20,204 nucleotides of DNA from a virus, in IMG/VR virus record IMGVR_UViG_3300026292_000045, positions 1-20,204 of that record; one strand, 5' to 3'. A model generated the notes under the pieces. The model saw nothing but the letters and a program-made list of their open reading frames with translations, was not told where the DNA came from and did no database searches. This document shows, in pieces, positions 7,736-14,579 of this stretch (positions are counted from its first letter, which is position 1; each line of letters opens with the position of its first letter). Both the position numbers and the translations under genes were made by a program.

Positions 7736-7758
7736 TTTATACTATTATTATACACAGG
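7736..7758 (+). promoter_or_regulatory. 23-base imperfect palindrome upstream of cobS (copy 1)
   Basis: The plus strand reads TTTATACTATTA, then T, then TATACACAGG. It matches the minus strand at 10548-10526, upstream of the vWA gene, at 20 of 23 positions. The core TATAyTAwTArTATA is an imperfect dyad. On the minus strand it contains a TATAAT hexamer (7752-7747), so it could be a -10 element, an operator, or both. It ends 16 bases before the cobS ATG and occupies most of the gap between cobS and the upstream gene. No matching -35 is visible. Confidence 0.4.
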
Positions 7759-7759
7759 T

Positions 7760-8284
7760 TTAGACTAAAGTGGTGGACAACCATGACGGTTTCTTTTCTG
7801 GCACACGCTTGTAATTATCGTGAACCCATGGCTTACTTGCAACATATAATCTATATGCTTCAACAGTACTACATTTAAGAGTCTGAAACTCTAAAGGCAT
7901 TGCCCTAACGAATGGACTATGTTTCTCTGGACAACCTGATTCCATCTGTATCAGACCTGCTAGTCTAATACTTGTTTCACATGCGTGTTTCTTACCATAC
8001 CGAGACTCATACTCATTACATAACGAGATACCATGCTGCAACAACCATTGAAAGTTATGGTCATTCTTTGCTGCCCATTTGGTACATGGGTGATTACGGA
8101 AGGCACCCTTCTCTGTCTTATAAGGAGTGCCATCCTTCTTCAATACAGGTCCTATATTCCAATACCACTTAGAAAAGACCAACGCAATCATTTGCGTGGT
8201 CTCTAATGGCATCTTAACAATGTGTTTGTCTGGTAGAGAGAATGCTGCTAGTGCAGGATCCTCATCTACAGCAAAGATATTCAT
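7760..8284 (-). CDS. Small phage protein of the MNIFxxDxDPxxAA/DKHxVKM family (pyrimidine-dimer glycosylase-like)
   Basis: A 174-residue protein starting MNIFAVDEDPALAAFSLPDK followed by HIVKMPLETTQM (residues 21-32). This opening matches a widespread phage family (MNIF.LD.DP..AA....DKH.VKM..E..QM) that databases often link to pyrimidine-dimer DNA glycosylases. It is not like T4 DenV in sequence, so a repair function is only suggested. A second conserved-looking block is FRNHPCTKWAAKND (62-75) with N, H, C and W. The ATG at 8284 overlaps the stop of the vWA gene by ATGA and its stop is followed by the cobS leader. Its fixed place between the vWA and CobS genes may be functional or simply positional. 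Confidence 0.65.
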   Translation of the reverse strand: MNIFAVDEDPALAAFSLPDKHIVKMPLETTQMIALVFSKWYWNIGPVLKKDGTPYKTEKGAFRNHPCTKWAAKNDHNFQWLLQHGISLCNEYESRYGKKHACETSIRLAGLIQMESGCPEKHSPFVRAMPLEFQTLKCSTVEAYRLYVASKPWVHDNYKRVPEKKPSWLSTTLV

Positions 8285-10518
8285 GCAATTTGTGTGATAA
8301 AGGAAGAAAGAATCTTCTTGTTGTTTGCTTTTGCTTTTAGGGATTTCTTAAATGCATTTTTAATCTGTCCCTTAGTTGCATCTTCATCAACTTCAAACTC
8401 AACGTCAGTATTTAGAATCTTATGGGAGAAAAAGTAAATCTCTTGATACCCTAATATACTAGCACCAACAGTTTTGTTTTTAGTCCACTCCTTATACTTC
8501 TTAACATACTCACTACGCTCAAGTTCTCTACCCAAGTAGTTGGTAACCTCACGTGGATTAGCGATACGGAAACCTAAGAAGTTACAGTGAGGAAACTTAC
8601 CCTTCATATACATGAGAAGTTGCTTAGTAATATCCCTATCGTCACCATTACCATTACCATAGACTCTACCTTTCTTACGATCTCTCAACTGAGTTGAGTA
8701 ACCGATAGATGCACGATGTACCATTTCCTCCTCTTCACCAGTAGCGTAGTTCTTTTGAATGGATTTTCTCCACATATTAGACCACTGTGCTTCACCATCA
8801 GATAGGATACTTACATGGCACTTCTCAAGATTATATTCCTGTTGGAATTTTGGAATGATAGTCTGGAAACATGCAATTGCTTCATTCAATGGAGTGCCAC
8901 CGAGTGACATATGCTGAGGAATTCTGTCAGGAATATCAGGCCACTTCTCTAGGAGTCCATCTTGCATCTGTCTACGGAATAGTTTGAAACTTTGACCGTA
9001 ACGACTGTCGATTGACATACAAACTCTCCAGATATCCTTAGCATAAGTATCAAAATCTTGGTTGTTAAGTTTACTACTCAAGAAGTTAAGGAGATGGAAG
9101 TGTTGGTCTATATGTAATGTATTTTCACGTCCTTCATAGTTTTCCTTGTAACCTTCAGACCAGTGACCATCATTTACGAATGCATATACCTCGAAAGGAA
9201 TCTGTGTTTTCCTACAGAAGAAGCATAGTGCTAGTAGTTGCTTGTATGTGTCAAGGATACACTCAGACATACTACCTGACCAGTCTAGTAGGAATAGAAG
9301 ACCATGATTCTTACCATCAGGAATGGTAGTAACCTTCTTAAAGATGTCGTTATTCCACTTATATGTGTGAAGTTTACTTGTGTCGAGGATACCAGTCCTA
9401 GAAACAGATGCACGTGCATATGCAGCAGCAGACTTCTTCATTTCAAACTCTTTAGTGAGGTAGTTTACTTCACGATTAGAGTCACGTTTGAATTTGTTAA
9501 ACTCACCGTCCACATATGAGAAGTCATTACATGTGTGGTAGTAGTGACTAGGGTTAGTGAATTGCTCTGACTGATAGAATTTTTCAGTCTCTTCATGAAT
9601 CCTCTGAGGACTAACAACTACTTGATTGATATCAATGTTATCAATCTCCATGTAAACTGGTTGGTATCCAGAATTATTTTGCTGCATCATATCTTTTAGT
9701 GCAGACTCAAGATTCTGAGCAGTCAATGATTCACTTGACTCACCACCTTGTCTCTGTTGAGTCTCCTCGTTTTCTTGCTCGTAAGAAGGAGTCTCTAGGT
9801 CAGCAGGTTCTTGATTAGGACGTTGCTGAGGTGTTGCAGGTTGGTCTGCATCATCAGACTCTTCCTCACCTTCCTGTCCTTCCTTACCACCAACCAAATC
9901 GTTGAGTGAGAAGTCTTCTGTATCACCTGATTCAGCAGTGCCTAGAGATTCTTGCTCTTTCTGCTGCTCATTTTCATATTGATATATTGCTAGTGCTGCC
10001 TTCAATGCTTCATCAAAGGTCTCAGCAGCACCTGTAAGGTCTCTGAGGGGTATCTCAGAGTCATCGAAGGGGATAAGTGCATATGCACCAATTTTAAAGT
10101 AAAGATTGATTCTATCAATCAACTTGAGGGTATTAGGATCCTCATCTCTGATACCAAAGAAATCTTTTTGGTCTAGTTGTTGATAACCTTGATAGAAATC
10201 CTTCTGAAGACCAGGAAACTTCCTCTTCATTAGTTTTTCGATACGTGCGTCTTCAGTTACGTTAACGTATGACTTAGGAAGGGATTTTGCTACATCAGTC
10301 CAGTCCTCAGTGGGTGTAAACAGTGCATGCCCGACCTCATGTCCAACCAACATGTTGTATACACGGTCTGAGCAGTCCCACAATGGTAATGTTAGTACTC
10401 TTGTGTCAACATTGAATGATGCAGTCTCGCAATCCCTATGTTCGACGAGGAGGTTTTCTGTTGCAAGCAACTTTGCTAGTGCTCCCTTGACCTCGTTATA
10501 TTGAAAGCGATTTGTCAT
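8281..10518 (-). CDS. CobT-like vWA-domain protein with N-terminal HEVGH metalloprotease motif
   Basis: A 745-residue protein with three parts. Residues 1-180 contain HEVGHALFTP with H60, E61 and H64, and NVTED with N86 and E89 about 25 residues later, an arrangement like zinc gluzincin sites. Residues about 185-285 are a low-complexity acidic, Q/E/S-rich linker. Residues about 400-700 form a von Willebrand A domain with a complete MIDAS: DWSGSMS (D412, S414, S416), GGTPL (T542) and LSDGE (D574). The acidic linker plus vWA resembles CobT and other MoxR partners. A CobS/MoxR ATPase follows two genes later. A role as metal-dependent adaptor or protease worked by that ATPase is an inference; a cobalamin role is not shown. 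ATG at 10518, preceded by GAG six bases upstream. Confidence 0.82.
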   Translation of the reverse strand: MTNRFQYNEVKGALAKLLATENLLVEHRDCETASFNVDTRVLTLPLWDCSDRVYNMLVGHEVGHALFTPTEDWTDVAKSLPKSYVNVTEDARIEKLMKRKFPGLQKDFYQGYQQLDQKDFFGIRDEDPNTLKLIDRINLYFKIGAYALIPFDDSEIPLRDLTGAAETFDEALKAALAIYQYENEQQKEQESLGTAESGDTEDFSLNDLVGGKEGQEGEEESDDADQPATPQQRPNQEPADLETPSYEQENEETQQRQGGESSESLTAQNLESALKDMMQQNNSGYQPVYMEIDNIDINQVVVSPQRIHEETEKFYQSEQFTNPSHYYHTCNDFSYVDGEFNKFKRDSNREVNYLTKEFEMKKSAAAYARASVSRTGILDTSKLHTYKWNNDIFKKVTTIPDGKNHGLLFLLDWSGSMSECILDTYKQLLALCFFCRKTQIPFEVYAFVNDGHWSEGYKENYEGRENTLHIDQHFHLLNFLSSKLNNQDFDTYAKDIWRVCMSIDSRYGQSFKLFRRQMQDGLLEKWPDIPDRIPQHMSLGGTPLNEAIACFQTIIPKFQQEYNLEKCHVSILSDGEAQWSNMWRKSIQKNYATGEEEEMVHRASIGYSTQLRDRKKGRVYGNGNGDDRDITKQLLMYMKGKFPHCNFLGFRIANPREVTNYLGRELERSEYVKKYKEWTKNKTVGASILGYQEIYFFSHKILNTDVEFEVDEDATKGQIKNAFKKSLKAKANNKKILSSFITQIA

Positions 10519-10687
10519 GTAATCTCGTGTGTATATTAATAGTATAATAGGAAACCCTCCGCTTGGGAGGGTTTAGTAGACACTTCTTCAAGTGTCTTCG
10601 CCTCTCTCGTGCAGACCGTAGTGCCTGCGGCTTGAGATGACGTTTAGCATCCTTCTTACTATGATGCTGCCAGTTTGGAAAAATCAT
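10496..10687 (-). CDS. Possible 63-residue highly basic protein
   Basis: An open frame from an ATG at 10687, inside the 3' end of gp46, to a TAA at 10496, inside the start of the vWA gene. The ATG follows AGAAGGTCA, a fair Shine-Dalgarno with good spacing. The product starts MIFPNWQHHSKKDAKRH and is rich in Lys and Arg (for example LRSARERRRHLKK), so it could be a nucleic-acid-binding helix. Against it: the same DNA holds two clean stem-loops, uses CGG, CGA and AGG arginine codons, and carries the palindrome before the vWA gene, all of which fit a non-coding terminator or leader. I cannot decide between the two. Confidence 0.3.
   Translation of the reverse strand: MIFPNWQHHSKKDAKRHLKPQALRSARERRRHLKKCLLNPPKRRVSYYTINIHTRLHDKSLSI
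10526..10548 (-). promoter_or_regulatory. 23-base imperfect palindrome upstream of the vWA gene (copy 2)
   Basis: The minus strand reads ATTATACTATTA, then A, then TATACACACG, matching copy 1 before cobS at 20 of 23 positions but in the opposite orientation. It ends 7 bases before the vWA ATG at 10518. TATTAT and TATACT within and beside it could act as a -10. Its placement directly after a stem-loop suggests a terminator-then-promoter junction. A shared operator for the CobS/vWA pair is an inference from the two copies. Confidence 0.4.
10552..10574 (-). terminator. Stem-loop downstream of gp46
   Basis: Perfect 9-base-pair stem AAACCCTCC / GGAGGGTTT around a 5-base loop. On the minus strand it is followed by TTT and then CC, so the T-run is short and comes mostly from the stem. 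It lies between gp46 and the vWA gene and immediately precedes the promoter-like palindrome. It may be a weak intrinsic terminator or an RNA processing/stability element. Confidence 0.5.
10578..10597 (-). other. Second stem-loop between gp46 and the vWA gene
   Basis: An 8-base-pair perfect stem AGACACTT / AAGTGTCT around a 4-base loop (GAAG on the minus strand), three bases from the neighbouring stem-loop. No T-run follows, so it is not a terminator by itself. Tandem hairpins of this kind are typical of structured intergenic RNA. Confidence 0.4.
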
Positions 10688-12320
10688 TGACCTTCTCAAA
10701 ACGTAGGGTTTTCTCAAATTTATCAAGAAGTAGCTCACCTTTGTGAGAAATGACAAATAAATTAACATTCTTACCCAGACTCTTAAGAATCTTGAGTAAT
10801 TCATCAGTACTAGCGTCATCTAGGGATGAATCAAAGACCTCATCCAGTATAAGAAGGTTAGTAGCAGAAGAATTCTTGAGTCTTGCTATCTCTCTCCATG
10901 TAAAGAGGAGTGCTAGGTCAATTTTCTGCTTCTCTCCCTCTGAGAAGGACGCATAAGAGAATTCATCACGAAATCTACTCTTAATAACCTCATTAAACTC
11001 CTCATCAAGGGTGAAATTGATGTAGAAGTCCATCGACTGTAGATATTTATTGATTAATTGGTTAATTATAGGGATAAACTTAGATATAATCTTAGATTTA
11101 ATGCCACTGTCCTTTAATAGTGACCCAACTACCTGTAAATCACCGTAATCTTCATTAACTTTAGCACATCTCTGCTCTGTATCCCCTAAAAGATTCTTAA
11201 ATTCAAGTAACTGTAACTTTTCACTGTCAATATCAGGTGTATCTTCTTCAACTTGCTTAGTGAGTCTCTTCATTTCCTTCTTTAGACTCTTATTTTCGTG
11301 TGTGATACCGTTTATTTCCTCTACTACACCTTTAAATTCTTCTATAGTTGTATTAGCACGGTTAAGTGCGTCTGTAATAGTTGCTAGACCATTCTTAAAC
11401 CTCTCTTGTCTACCAGTAGCACCATCAATTAACTCACTCTTGTCCATTAACACCTGATTACAAGTAGGACAGTTATCATTCTCCCAATAGAATTTTAAAT
11501 CTTTCTCTGCTTTGTCTAGGTTATGCTTAATCTTGACACGCATATCCTTCATCTCATCATATCTGAATTGAATCTCTTGCATACCTACAAGTTTATCAGT
11601 CAATCTAGTATGCTGTGCCTCATTACCTGACATCGTTTTCTTGATGTCAGACATTCGATTCCATGCTACTTGCTTATTCTCTGAGTTAATCTTCTCCATA
11701 CTAAGGATAGACTTCTCTTGCATCTCTACCTGTTGTCCTGCAAGTTTCAACTCATGCTCACAGTCTTTAATAATATCTCTTGCTCCTTTAACTCTGTCTT
11801 TCAACAGGTTATTCATTCTTGAGAAGACCTGGATGTCGAGTAAATCTTCGATAACTTCTCTACGGACAGGTGCGTTGAGTTGCATGAAGGGGACAAATGT
11901 GGATGAACCAAGGATGACAACCTGTGTGAATGACTTGAAGTTGAGTTTGAGTATGTTTGTTTCAAGGTACTTCTGGTAGTCTTTTGTTGCAGCATCTTGG
12001 TCAAGTAATGTACCGTTTCTATAAATTTCAAATACATTTGGTTTTCTACCTCGGATAATCTTATAGTATGTACTCCCAATAGTAAATTCAATCTCCACTA
12101 TAGTGTCACGTTCATTAATACTGTTAACTAACTGTGACTTTGTGATTTTACGAAAGGGTCTATCGAACAAAACAAAGCACAGGGCATCCAACATCGTGGA
12201 CTTACCTGCACCATTAGCACCCACTACAAGATGGGATGAAGACTCGGTAATATTTACTTGTGTAAATGTATTGCCAGTGGCAAGGAAATTCTTCCAACGA
12301 ATCTTTTCAAAAGTGATCAT
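10659..12320 (-). CDS. 46: Recombination nuclease subunit gp46 (Rad50/SbcC-like)
   Basis: A 553-residue SMC-type ATPase, the same size as T4 gp46 (560). With gp47 it forms the Mre11-Rad50-like complex that resects DNA ends for recombination-dependent replication. Seen in order: Walker A GANGAGKST (34-42), a coiled coil from about residue 165, the zinc-hook CPTC (284-287) at its apex, a return coiled coil to about 395, the ABC signature SFSEGEKQK (458-466) and Walker B LLILDE (489-494), followed by a VISHKGE segment as the switch histidine. The ATG at 12320 overlaps the DUF3110-like gene by 14 bases. The stop is TAG at 10659. Confidence 0.97.
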   Translation of the reverse strand: MITFEKIRWKNFLATGNTFTQVNITESSSHLVVGANGAGKSTMLDALCFVLFDRPFRKITKSQLVNSINERDTIVEIEFTIGSTYYKIIRGRKPNVFEIYRNGTLLDQDAATKDYQKYLETNILKLNFKSFTQVVILGSSTFVPFMQLNAPVRREVIEDLLDIQVFSRMNNLLKDRVKGARDIIKDCEHELKLAGQQVEMQEKSILSMEKINSENKQVAWNRMSDIKKTMSGNEAQHTRLTDKLVGMQEIQFRYDEMKDMRVKIKHNLDKAEKDLKFYWENDNCPTCNQVLMDKSELIDGATGRQERFKNGLATITDALNRANTTIEEFKGVVEEINGITHENKSLKKEMKRLTKQVEEDTPDIDSEKLQLLEFKNLLGDTEQRCAKVNEDYGDLQVVGSLLKDSGIKSKIISKFIPIINQLINKYLQSMDFYINFTLDEEFNEVIKSRFRDEFSYASFSEGEKQKIDLALLFTWREIARLKNSSATNLLILDEVFDSSLDDASTDELLKILKSLGKNVNLFVISHKGELLLDKFEKTLRFEKVNDFSKLAAS

Positions 12321-12582
12321 TCTTAGTTTGTGGCGGTACTACAACTTCATCAGGTGAGATGATTGTAAAGGCATACCCATGCAATTTACAATTCTCTTTT
12401 ACTTGGTCTTCTTCAACCTCAGTTACATCGAGCAGTCGAGGATAATCGATTGCCTTCAACATATCATAATAACGTGTAGCATCGTCTTTGTCAAGGAATA
12501 TCTGAACAACACGCTCCACAGTCTTGTCATCCCTGACAGCATATACTCCATTAGTTTTATTATCTGTCAGGATAAACATCAT
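12307..12582 (-). CDS. DUF3110-like small protein
   Basis: A 91-residue protein lying between gp47 and gp46, where T4 has small unrelated genes. It resembles DUF3110, a family of unknown function common in cyanobacteria: an N-terminal strand with a NGVYAV segment, DKDDATRYYDMLKAIDYP (residues 31-48), a VTEVEED block, C65, GYAFTII and VVPPQ near the end. The acidic DDA...Y helix and the terminal PP are the family-like traits. No catalytic motif is visible. The ATG at 12582 overlaps the gp47 stop by ATGA; a second ATG directly after it is equally possible. A cyanobacterial origin of the gene is plausible but unproven. Confidence 0.72.
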   Translation of the reverse strand: MMFILTDNKTNGVYAVRDDKTVERVVQIFLDKDDATRYYDMLKAIDYPRLLDVTEVEEDQVKENCKLHGYAFTIISPDEVVVPPQTKNDHF

Positions 12583-13616
12583 ACCTCTTGTGCTTCCATG
12601 TATAACGACTTGAGTATTCCAAATATCTTATCTTTGTTTTCAAATTCTGCTACACATGCTTCAAGTATGGTCAGTGTATCTTCTACCTCAGCATCCCAAC
12701 CAGAATCATCTGCCAAATCATATGACATGTCCTCGATAATTTTAAGGTCTGCTAAGTCTACTGCTTGTAATCTTCTGCATACTTGGTCAAATTTAACTTG
12801 ATCCTCTTTCTGTTCTACAATAAGTTTAACATAAGTACCCTCCAACTTCTTAAGCATGTGTGGAGTTAATTTAATATCGTCTTTATAATAGATTTTCTGG
12901 AAAGTATCGTATGGATTCCTATAAAATTTTAACTTTTGTGTAGAAGTATTTAGGATGTGGAATCCTCTATCACTACCAAAGTCATTCCAGTACAACTGAC
13001 ATGGATTACCTAGGTAAGTAACGTTTCCTTTCTGACTTTTACAGTGGAAATGTCCTGAGCATACCATATCAAACTTAGAAAAATCAGAAGCATCATCACC
13101 ATGTGTCATAGTGACACCAGGAATAGGATTAAATCCTTTTAATTCCAGATGACCCATACAATACTTGGCATCTGTATCTGCAATTGCTTCAAATGTTGCT
13201 TCCCTATTCTCATCACAAATCCAAGGGACAAGCATCATCTTCTCACCTGCTATAAGCCTCTCACCTGGACAATAAATGATCTCAATATTATCAAACTCCC
13301 CAAGAAGAAGCTCAGGGGAATTAACACGGAGAGTATTTTTGAAATAAATGTCATGGTTACCTATCAACATGGTCATTTTTATACCCCTATCTTGTAGAGG
13401 TCTAAACCACATCTCCTTTGCTGCTTCAAGAGAGTGGAAGTTAACACCCTTCCTTCTATCAAAGGTGTCACCTAAACACAGTATCTCAGTAATACCTTCT
13501 TTATCAATGGTGGGTAGTACCTTCTCTGTATAAAATTTTCTATATCTCTCAACGTAGTGTTGGTTATCATTACGGACTCCGAAGTGTTGATCCGTGATTA
13601 TAAGGACACTGCTCAT
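12579..13616 (-). CDS. 47: Recombination nuclease subunit gp47 (Mre11/SbcD-like)
   Basis: A 345-residue metallophosphoesterase, close in size to T4 gp47 (339). It is the nuclease partner of gp46 in end resection and replication restart. The phosphodiesterase motifs appear in order: I with D9 and H11 (ITDQHFG), II GDTFDRR (49-55), III GNHD (86-89), IV a histidine in MGHLELKG (H156), and V SGHFH (187-191). The remaining C-terminal region is the capping and gp46-binding part. The ATG at 13616 overlaps the gp55 stop by one base (TGATG), so the two genes are probably translationally coupled. Confidence 0.97.
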   Translation of the reverse strand: MSSVLIITDQHFGVRNDNQHYVERYRKFYTEKVLPTIDKEGITEILCLGDTFDRRKGVNFHSLEAAKEMWFRPLQDRGIKMTMLIGNHDIYFKNTLRVNSPELLLGEFDNIEIIYCPGERLIAGEKMMLVPWICDENREATFEAIADTDAKYCMGHLELKGFNPIPGVTMTHGDDASDFSKFDMVCSGHFHCKSQKGNVTYLGNPCQLYWNDFGSDRGFHILNTSTQKLKFYRNPYDTFQKIYYKDDIKLTPHMLKKLEGTYVKLIVEQKEDQVKFDQVCRRLQAVDLADLKIIEDMSYDLADDSGWDAEVEDTLTILEACVAEFENKDKIFGILKSLYMEAQEV

Positions 13617-14083
13617 CAGTTCCTCATACTTGTTTCAATACGTCCTTTGATGCTGTTCATTTCAGCATGGTCATCATTGGTATCGCTATGGAACACTTGA
13701 TCATATCCTGACTTCTCAATTATCTTATCACGTATGTCCATCTGTCTCTTCTCTTTCGCTATCCTTCTTAAGAAAGCGTAATAAATTATCTGTGTGAAGT
13801 ATGCGAATGGATTCTTGCTCTTCTCTGGATTAAAATTATCAATATACTGAACACAATTCTCGACACCATCGGATATCATATCCTCCTTAAACATATAGTT
13901 AATAAAGTTAGGTCTATATGATAAGTGTGTTGCTATCTTTAAGAAACACTCTGCCAAGTAGTGTGTTATCCTTGGTTTTGGTTTGTCTAAACGTTTAGCT
14001 TCTTCTACATCTTGACGATACTTAGTTATCTCTGCGAGAAACTTTTTATTATCAACGTAGTGTTGTTTTCTTTTAGGTGACAT
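13616..14083 (-). CDS. 55: Late-transcription sigma factor gp55
   Basis: A 155-residue minimal sigma factor. In T4, gp55 directs host RNA polymerase to TATAAATA late promoters, coupled to the gp45 clamp. The region-2-like block FKEDMISDGVENCVQYIDNF followed by NPFAYFTQIIYYAFLRRIAKEK is typical of gp55 and of sigma70 region 2. I chose the ATG at 14083 (MSPKRKQHYVDNKKF) over the frame-open extension to 14203, because the upstream extension overlaps the neighbouring gene and covers a clear promoter. A GAG lies a few bases before this ATG. T4 gp55 is 185 residues, so this is a short form, as in other cyanophages. Confidence 0.93.
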   Translation of the reverse strand: MSPKRKQHYVDNKKFLAEITKYRQDVEEAKRLDKPKPRITHYLAECFLKIATHLSYRPNFINYMFKEDMISDGVENCVQYIDNFNPEKSKNPFAYFTQIIYYAFLRRIAKEKRQMDIRDKIIEKSGYDQVFHSDTNDDHAEMNSIKGRIETSMRN

Positions 14084-14116
14084 TTTTCTCACAGTTATCC
14101 TTTTCGCATATTTTAT

Positions 14117-14145
14117 ATTATAAGATATATTAAGTCGCTCGTCAA
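14117..14145 (-). promoter_or_regulatory. Sigma70-type promoter for gp55 and downstream genes
   Basis: On the minus strand TTGACG (14145-14140) is followed after exactly 17 bases by TATAAT (14122-14117). This is five of six bases at -35 and six of six at -10 with optimal spacing, about 33 bases before the gp55 ATG. The -35 overlaps the stop codon of the upstream gene. It suggests that host sigma factor drives gp55-gp47-gp46 before late transcription begins. Confidence 0.75.
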
Positions 14146-14579
14146 CCCGAAGACATTTTCCAGATGTCTTCCAACTTCTTTCTAGCGTCTGATACCTTAC
14201 CAACTAGACCCATATTCTTATTAACATCTACTGCATTATCATTCTTTTCCCCACCACATTCCTTACGCAACCACATCTTGTACATAAGTATGGACTCCAT
14301 AGACATAGGAGCAACAGTGAGTATATCTTTCTCTTCAATTATATAAAAATCCTCACTAGACCACATCATCCACTTAATAAATCCAACTGCCATACCCATC
14401 TGTCCATCCTTCTCAACAGAATGTTGCTGTGCAACAGCAGGATCTGAGACATATAGGAGAGTAACACCTGGTTCATTATCTTCTTCGGTTGCAATCATTG
14501 AACCGATGATTGTTTCTCCAGAGATGAGTTTACATACTCCGTAGAATTCTTGTTCGTGTTTGATGTAATTGATACTCAT
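14142..14579 (-). CDS. Hypothetical protein with Sm-like (LSm/Hfq-type) appearance
   Basis: A 145-residue protein between uvsW and gp55. The first 95 residues look like a small five-strand barrel: EFYGVCKLISGETIIGSMIA (residues 11-30) resembles an Sm1 motif (strand, loop with SGE, strand with IIG). VTLLYVSDP follows as the next strand, then a hydrophobic W-rich segment (GFIKWMMWSS), and IIEEKDILTVAPMS as the Sm2-like end. The C-terminal 45 residues are charged and probably helical. The Sm relation is my reading of the pattern, not a proven match. The start overlaps the uvsW stop by ATGA. The gene's end carries the -35 of the gp55 promoter. Confidence 0.7.
   Translation of the reverse strand: MSINYIKHEQEFYGVCKLISGETIIGSMIATEEDNEPGVTLLYVSDPAVAQQHSVEKDGQMGMAVGFIKWMMWSSEDFYIIEEKDILTVAPMSMESILMYKMWLRKECGGEKNDNAVDVNKNMGLVGKVSDARKKLEDIWKMSSG

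Noticed and set aside
7720-7755. GTG start for cobS giving 12 extra residues
   Set aside because: The extension coincides with the palindrome and AT-rich leader and has no ribosome site; the ATG at 7719 is preferred.
6625-10518. A complete cobaltochelatase or cobalamin operon
   Set aside because: Only CobS-like and CobT-like parts are visible; no CobN or other cobalamin gene is present, and the vWA protein has an extra metalloprotease-like domain.
11641-11979. 112-codon open frame on the plus strand
   Set aside because: Fully antisense to gp46 codons; the Ser/Leu-rich composition is typical of the reverse complement of a coiled-coil gene.
12379-12801. 140-codon open frame on the plus strand
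   Set aside because: It lies antisense to the DUF3110-like gene and the end of gp47, both conserved, and its product has no recognisable pattern. No other plus-strand gene exists in the window.
14084-14203. N-terminal extension of gp55
   Set aside because: It would overlap the neighbouring gene and translate the promoter region; other gp55 proteins begin near the chosen ATG.
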